A stretch of 64,000 nucleotides of DNA from Primulina eburnea (taxonomy: Eukaryota > Streptophyta > Magnoliopsida > Lamiales > Gesneriaceae): contig NC_133101.1 in NCBI RefSeq assembly GCF_022965805.1, positions 12,499,069 to 12,563,068 of the forward strand. The letters run 5' to 3'. Below are positions 58,896 to 64,000 of the stretch, in pieces. Positions within the stretch are counted from its first letter, which is position 1. Each line of letters opens with the position of its first letter. The notes below the pieces were generated by a model, which saw only the letters and a program-made list of their open reading frames with translations, was not told the DNA's origin and did no database searches. The position numbers were made by a program, and so were the translations under genes.

Positions 58896-60519
58896 TAGAT
58901 GCACTTAGCAGGAAGGTTAAAAACGCTATGCTAACATCTCTGAAAATTTCTAAAGTCCACGAGCACTTGGGAACTTCAGGATGGACTTATCAAACAAGTG
59001 GAGATTACTTTGTAGTTTCATCTATCAAATTCGAGCCACAGATAATATCAAGTATTAAAACAACACAGAGAACTGATCCGCATATTCATAGATTGAAAGA
59101 ATTGGCTCAAACAGATCAGTCAGATAAGTTCAGCGTTGCCTCAGATGGTAGTTTGCGCTTTAATGGAAGACTTGTGGTTCCAAATTTGACAGATCTGAAA
59201 GAAGCTATATTACGTGAAGCACATTGTAGTCGACACAGCATTCATCCAGGAAATCGAAAGATGTATCATACCTTGAGAGCTCATTATTGGTGGGAAGGTA
59301 TGAAGAAGGAAATTTCTGATTTCGTGGCTAAATGTTTAACTTGCCAACAGGTTAAAGCTGAACGAATGAGACCAGACGGTATGTTACATAGTCTTGAAGT
59401 GCCACAGTGGAATTGGGAACACATTGCTATGGATTTCGTAACACACCTACCTCGTTCTAATCGTGGTTGTGATGCAATTTGGGTGATTGTTGATAGATTG
59501 TCTAAAACAGCCCATTTTATTCCATATGACCGTACTTGTACTTACAAGAAAATGGCAAAATTGTACATTGATCATGTGGTGAGATTGTATAGTGTGCCAA
59601 TAACCATAGTATCAGACCGCGATCCAAGGTTTACTTCAAAATTTTGGAGTAGTTTGCAATCAGCTTTGGGTTCGAAGTTGGCCATGAGTACTGCTTATCA
59701 TCCCCAAACAGATGGTCAATCAGAAAGAACCATCCAGACACTAGAGGATATGTTACAAGCAGTTGTAATGGATTTGAGGGGTGGTTGGCAAGAATCATTG
59801 TCTCTGGTCGAATTCTCTTACAACAATAGTTTTTAGACAACGATCGGTATGGCACCATTTGAAGCTTTATATGCCAGATGTGCAGATCTCCGATTTGTTG
59901 GGAAGATGTAGGAGAACGACAGATGTCTAAACCAGAGTTTGTACAAGAAATGAAAGATAAATTTCAATTGATCAGAAAAAGAATGAAAGCAGCCCAGGAT
60001 CGTCAAGCAAGTTATGCTAATAAAAGGCGTCGGCCTTTAGAGTTCCGGGTTGGCGATTATGTTTTCTTGAAAGTATCACCGTTTCGTGGTACTATGAGAT
60101 TTGGACGTAAAGGGAAGTTAGCTCCACGTTATATTGGTCCGTACGTGATTGTTGAGAGGATTAGCACTTTGGCTTATCGTTTGAATTTTCCGCAGAGTTT
60201 ATCTGCGATACACGATGTGTTTCATGTATTTATGCTGCGGAAGTACGAGCCAGATCCATCTCATGTTTTGAGTACCGAGGATGTGGAGTTAGATAGTTCC
60301 CTAAGTTATGTTGAGCATCCAGTTCAAATTCTTGATCGTAAAGAGAAGCAACTCTGGAATAAAACGATTCCTTTGGCTTTGGTGCAGTGGAGTAGACATG
60401 GGATAGAAGAAGCTACATGGGAGTTAGAGGCTCGAATGCGTCAAGAGTGGCCTTACTTGTTTGAAAATATGATGAATAATACCATGTACTCAGATTTTCC
60501 TATGTATTATCGGTTGTAA
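58896..60519 (+). pseudogene. pol: E3 pol, 3' part: RNase H end, integrase, chromodomain
   Basis: The frame resumes at 58898 with DALSRKV, the end of RNase H, directly continuing the VVD before E4. Integrase zinc region: HCSRHSIHPGNRKMY and CLTCQQVKAER. Core: [19 protein letters not shown] and DGQSERTIQTLE, so the catalytic Asp, Asp and Glu are present. A TAG at 59834 and a frameshift near 59870 (YARCADL against a CRSP reading) break the end of the core. From 59878 the frame is open again: GPYVIVERI, FHVFMLRKY and the chromodomain LALVQWSRHGIEEATWELE. This separates the element from Athila and places it with chromoviruses, as E1 and E4. Confidence 0.92.
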
Positions 60520-60557
60520 ATGTTTTAACCACTTTGTGTATAAGTGTGGTGTACGTT

Positions 60558-60595
60558 AGATTTCGAGGACGAAATCTTTTATTAGGAGGGGAGAA
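60558..60595 (+). other. E3 pre-LTR hairpin and polypurine tract
   Basis: A perfect 8-bp stem AGATTTCG/CGAAATCT with loop AGGA (60558-60577), then AGGAGGGGAGAA (60584-60595), then the LTR start TGTGAGAACCC at 60596. Confidence 0.82.
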
Positions 60596-63016
60596 TGTGA
60601 GAACCCAAATTTAATTATTCAGTATTTGGCAAGAAGTAGAAATAATTATTTTAAAGTGCTAAATTAAAATAATTAAGTCAAATAATGATACTTGTTTGTT
60701 AAAAATATGTATTAGAAAATATCAAAATTATAGACGATACTAAAATACATATCGATGTTTAATAGCACACGGGAGTTGTAAATATTTGGACCGGGTCACA
60801 TTCTAGCTTTTGCGCTAAATAATTGGATACATGTATATTGTGTATGTGGAGATGTGTTATTAGGAAGCCCATTTCCCCAAGCCCAACCCATTTCTTCCTT
60901 TAAGTTTCTCGTTTCTTCTACAAGCTTCCATTTCCTTCTCTTTCTTGCATCTCCTCTAGTTGCCGATCTGTTGCTTCGGCATTTTTCCAGTTTCTTGCTT
61001 GTCATTTTTCTTGGTTCTTTAGAGTGGGAAGAGGTCGATTCTAGCTCCATTTCAGTTCAAAGGAAGCTTTTGAAGGTAATCCTTAAGCCTAGGTTTTAAA
61101 AGTTTGTCCATGGAAGAAATTGGTTTCTGTTTTTCGAGTTGCAGATTTGTTGGCTTCTGATTTTCGGGTTTCTGTGTGTATTGCACTAAGAATCTTGACT
61201 TGTGGTTCATAAAGAACTTATAGCTCTATGTCTAAGCTTTCTGTAGCCGCTGACGAAATGGAATTCCAATTAAAAATGGATTTGATATGATTTTTTTACC
61301 AAACTGTGTCGAAATGAAAGTCTGTGTTGGAGCTGTGAAGAGTAGCTACTGTAATTCGAGTTTTTGACATTTATGCTCTCGGATTTTGGACTTGTGATTC
61401 AAATGAGAGTTGTAGAGCTATGCGTTGTCTTCATATTGATATAAGACTCGTTAAAATCCATTAAGAATTGAGGTCGTGATGCTGTTTTTGCCGAAACTGC
61501 TCAGTACAGATTTCTGTCCGTGAATTGTGCTTGTAGTAGCGCCTTCTTGTTAATTCTGGGATTATTTTGTTAGGATTATGGAAATGATTTCTTCTAGCAA
61601 AACTTAGATATTTGAGTTGTCTTTCATCTACAATTGGCGGATATCGATTTGAGGCAACGATGAGTTAGATATGAATTTTATACTCATAAGTGTCTAAAAT
61701 AAATCTGTCACAGACCTTGTATCTCATGGTTGCTGGTTTTGGGCGTTTTTCATTTTCGAGATGATTGAATTTCATTTTGATGTCTTCTGATGAAATATGG
61801 AATTATGAGTTAGGATTCCAGCCATATATGATAAGTATGTTTTGGTTAAGTATTGGTTGAGTTATGACCTTACAACCGAGCTTAAGTCCAAGCTGGAATT
61901 AGTAAATTGTTTTTGGTTAAGAGTTGAATATTTATTTGATGGTAATTAATTATTTGCCACAGGTTTTAGTAGCCAGGAGGTATCGAGGAGTTTATAAACT
62001 ATTGTGGTAATTTAATTTGAAGGTTAAGGTACGGATTGATCGATTCTTTACAGCGTCTATAACGACGTGTAATTAAATTGATGTGATTTTATGGAAACTA
62101 TGTGTTTATGTGCTCTTTGTGATGTGTGGGTGTATTTTAGGATTATTCCTCATTTTTTTAAATAAATGTGAGTTTTTAACTATATTGGAATAATCGGTGA
62201 ATTCATATGCATTGTTGAGCACACATTCATATCGAGCCATGACTCCGTTGTTCCGAGATTTCTGTTTACTCTTGGATGAGTTATTTAGACATCAGAGCCG
62301 AGGGCGTTTAAGCGTCACACCTCTGATGACTAGCGGAAGGACCGAGCAGTTCTGTCGGCTGACACCCCTGACGCAGATGTTCAAGGTCGAGGGCGTATTT
62401 GACACGTCACACCCCTGGCACATGTGGCCACAGTTGTTGCTATCGTTTCTTTGGATCCAGTTTGATATCTGAGACCCTACACGCATTGCATTGCATTGAT
62501 TTTATTACATGTCATTTATTTATGCTGTAAATTATTTGATCTTCGTACTGGGGTTTGACCTCTGTCCCTCGGGGCTGCTGTGGTTTGTTTTGTGATTCCA
62601 TAGCAGGTTATACAGGTGGTTCTGATGCAGCTGGCGGAGCGTCTGCCAGTGGAGCCTAGTGAGTCGGTTTGAGTTTGGAGTCCCCAGATATTTATACTAT
62701 ATATTGAGTCATTTGCCGAGGAGATGCCTCGTGTATTTGTATGGTTGTATTCTGAGTGTTGGATCCTATCTGGTGTGATCGAGCCTGGCTGGCTCTGTGT
62801 GTGATTGGCTTTTTGTTTGTTTCAACGGACTCTATTTTCGAGTATAAATGTTTTGTTGTGTTGTTTTGAAATTTTTGGTATGTCCTATTTACGAGGAGGT
62901 CATGCCGAAATTTCTGTAGGCCCAAAATGGAAAATTTTTACTCGTTTTCATTGTTTACGCCAATAAATCCTGGTTGTTTGATAATTAAAAATTAATCAGG
63001 AGCACGGGCCCTCACA
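60596..63016 (+). mobile_element. E3 3' LTR
   Basis: 2421 bp, collinear with the 5' LTR at 44373-46802. By eye it carries many substitutions and several small indels (for example near 62475, where a few bases are missing). It ends CCCTCACA at 63016, followed by the target copy ATATA. Confidence 0.93.
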
Positions 63017-63809
63017 ATATAAGCCTATGGTTGTTGATCAACTCATTGCATGCAATCTCTGACTATCTATTTATCAATCCAATAAATCATTTGAACTCTC
63101 TCTTGGACATTAAAACAAATACTTTGAATACTCTTCTCTTTTGCATTCCCTTTTATATAATTGAGATATATAAATTCCTCTAATATACAACAAAATGTAT
63201 CCATACATAATATGAACCAAGTGGGAGGGAATAGCATATCAAAACCATTGAAATACAATACATATACATCATGTGAGCACAAGGAATGAATTCCACTTAC
63301 AACCCTTGGAGCACTTGATTTCCTAAACCTTGATGGAGATCCTACAACAATAAATCCAATAACTAACCATCAACACCCAAATAATAACATTAGATAACCA
63401 AATAATCCCATACATCTATCACAACTATCATCCCTAACTCCACCATCTTCAATAACTCAAGAACCAGAAGAAAAACCACTCACCTTAGTCCCTCTTCCTT
63501 AGAAAGATGAAGTTCCAACTTCGGATTGAAGATTAATTGCTTGAATCAAAGGGACAAAAGAAAGAAATAAGAACCCTAACCAAGAACCGATGGAGAAGAG
63601 AAAGGGAGAAGAAGGAAAATGAGGAACACATGGGTTTCATTCGATTTTATGCCTTAAAATCACCAAAAACACGCTTTTTACATTGCTGGCCGCCCGTGCG
63701 GACATCTTTTTCCGCCCGGGCGCGGAACTCTCGGCCAAAAATCATTTTTTTCGGACAAGGCCCGCCTGGGCGCACGTGAATTCCCGCCCGGGCGCGCACA
63801 CTGCGCATT
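63017..63809 (-). mobile_element. E7 (E1-like) LTR, second part, truncated at the gene junction
   Basis: It continues the E7 LTR after the E3 insertion and aligns with E1 LTR sequence (AGCCTATGGT.GTTGATCAACT, TCCAATAAA.CATTTGAAC, then 35590-35700). The CGCCCG arrays lie at 63691/63713 and 63763/63785: offsets 22, pair spacing 72. In element sense a CATAAAAT TATA-like word follows near 63650. The E1 LTR extends about 300 bases further, so E7 is cut at 63809, where inverted host-gene sequence begins. Confidence 0.82.
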
Positions 63810-64000
63810 AGTTTTATCATTTTATTCCATGACATGAACCTCCATACTTACTAAATCAGCTTCAATGCAGCTACATGATCTGCTTTCAATTTGAAAATTT
63901 GTGCATTTGATATATGCCATTACATTGAATGTGTTGTTATTTTTATTAGGTTGCTGCAAAAAAACTTGACAATGTAAAAGAAAACAATACATGAGAAATT
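63810..64000 (+). pseudogene. WD40/TFIIIC-delta-like gene copy C, inverted fragment at window edge
   Basis: This is the reverse complement of about 13745-13930: intron sequence, then an ATTAG acceptor and the start of the exon that in copy A spans 13792-13339. Exon sequence begins at 63950 and leaves the window. In copy A the exon has ACATGGG; here the same site reads ACATGAG, a G-to-A change that makes a TGA in one frame. The exons before it are missing, because the junction with the E7 LTR at 63809/63810 cuts the gene. No target duplication is seen at the junction, so it looks like a rearrangement breakpoint. Confidence 0.85.

Larger units (their letters stand above)
44373..63016 (+). mobile_element. 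E3, chromodomain gypsy retrotransposon, interrupted by E4
   Basis: Flanked by ATATA (44368-44372 and 63017-63021). LTRs are 44373-46802 and 60596-63016 (about 2.43 kb; start TGTGAGAACCC, end CCCTCACA). Internal DNA is 46803-60595 with gag-pol on the plus strand, split at 50180/58896 by element E4. The LTRs differ at many positions and by a few small indels, so E3 is older than the Athila insertion. Confidence 0.95.

Overview
The window is plant nuclear DNA, most likely from a eudicot. The basis is clear: plant Ty3/gypsy and Ty1/copia LTR retrotransposons, a CACTA-type and a hAT-type DNA transposon remnant, and an intron-rich gene whose exons read like the plant WD40/TFIIIC-delta-type protein family (as I recall the Arabidopsis relative). 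I cannot name the species. I see no rRNA, tRNA, CRISPR or bacterial-style operon. Nearly everything is repeat: one host gene family present as three broken copies, buried in nested retrotransposons.

Layout. 1-1159 is the edge of a gypsy LTR (family E5) inserted into a duplicated block. 1160-6984 and 17860-23182 are direct copies of one block holding a degenerate gypsy element (E6), a short tandem repeat, a hAT-type MITE and the 3' exons of the WD40/TFIIIC-like gene. Copy A of that gene runs on the minus strand from 15450 to about 5649. Its tenth intron is filled by a copia-like LTR fragment (7190-7978) and a truncated E5 element (7979-12182). 16360-17272 is a CACTA-type terminal region built of inverted repeats. 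Copy B of the gene (22283-23182) is cut by gypsy element E1 (23183-41603, minus strand). A young Athila-type element (24246-35585, TSD GAACC) sits in the E1 3' LTR, and a copia element (41604-43859) sits in the E1 5' LTR. The copia gag is cut by an E1-like LTR (E7, 43860-44372 plus 63017-63809). E7 contains element E3 (44373-63016, TSD ATATA), which contains element E4 (50181-58895, TSD TAGAT) in its pol. At 63810 the E7 LTR joins directly to an inverted third copy (C) of the host gene, which leaves the window. The nest is therefore gene B > E1 > copia > E7 > E3 > E4.

How the parts work. E1, E3 and E4 are chromodomain gypsy elements (gag, protease, RT, RNase H, integrase, chromodomain) primed by initiator tRNA-Met. 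The Athila element uses a tRNA-Asp-type primer site and carries an extra ORF in the env position. Most coding damage is CAG/CAA/CGA or TGG turned into a stop, as expected from deamination of methylated cytosine. The host gene copies also look broken.

Most interesting signal. Several unrelated LTR families carry, just upstream of a TATA-like sequence, arrays of paired GC-rich palindromes (core CGCCCGGGCG or family-specific variants). They share one geometry: partner motifs start 22-23 nt apart and pairs repeat every 71-75 nt, about two and seven DNA helical turns. The Athila element has a second array in front of its env-position ORF. A second shared feature is a short hairpin with an AGGA/AGGG loop and a co-varying stem just before the polypurine tract of four elements.
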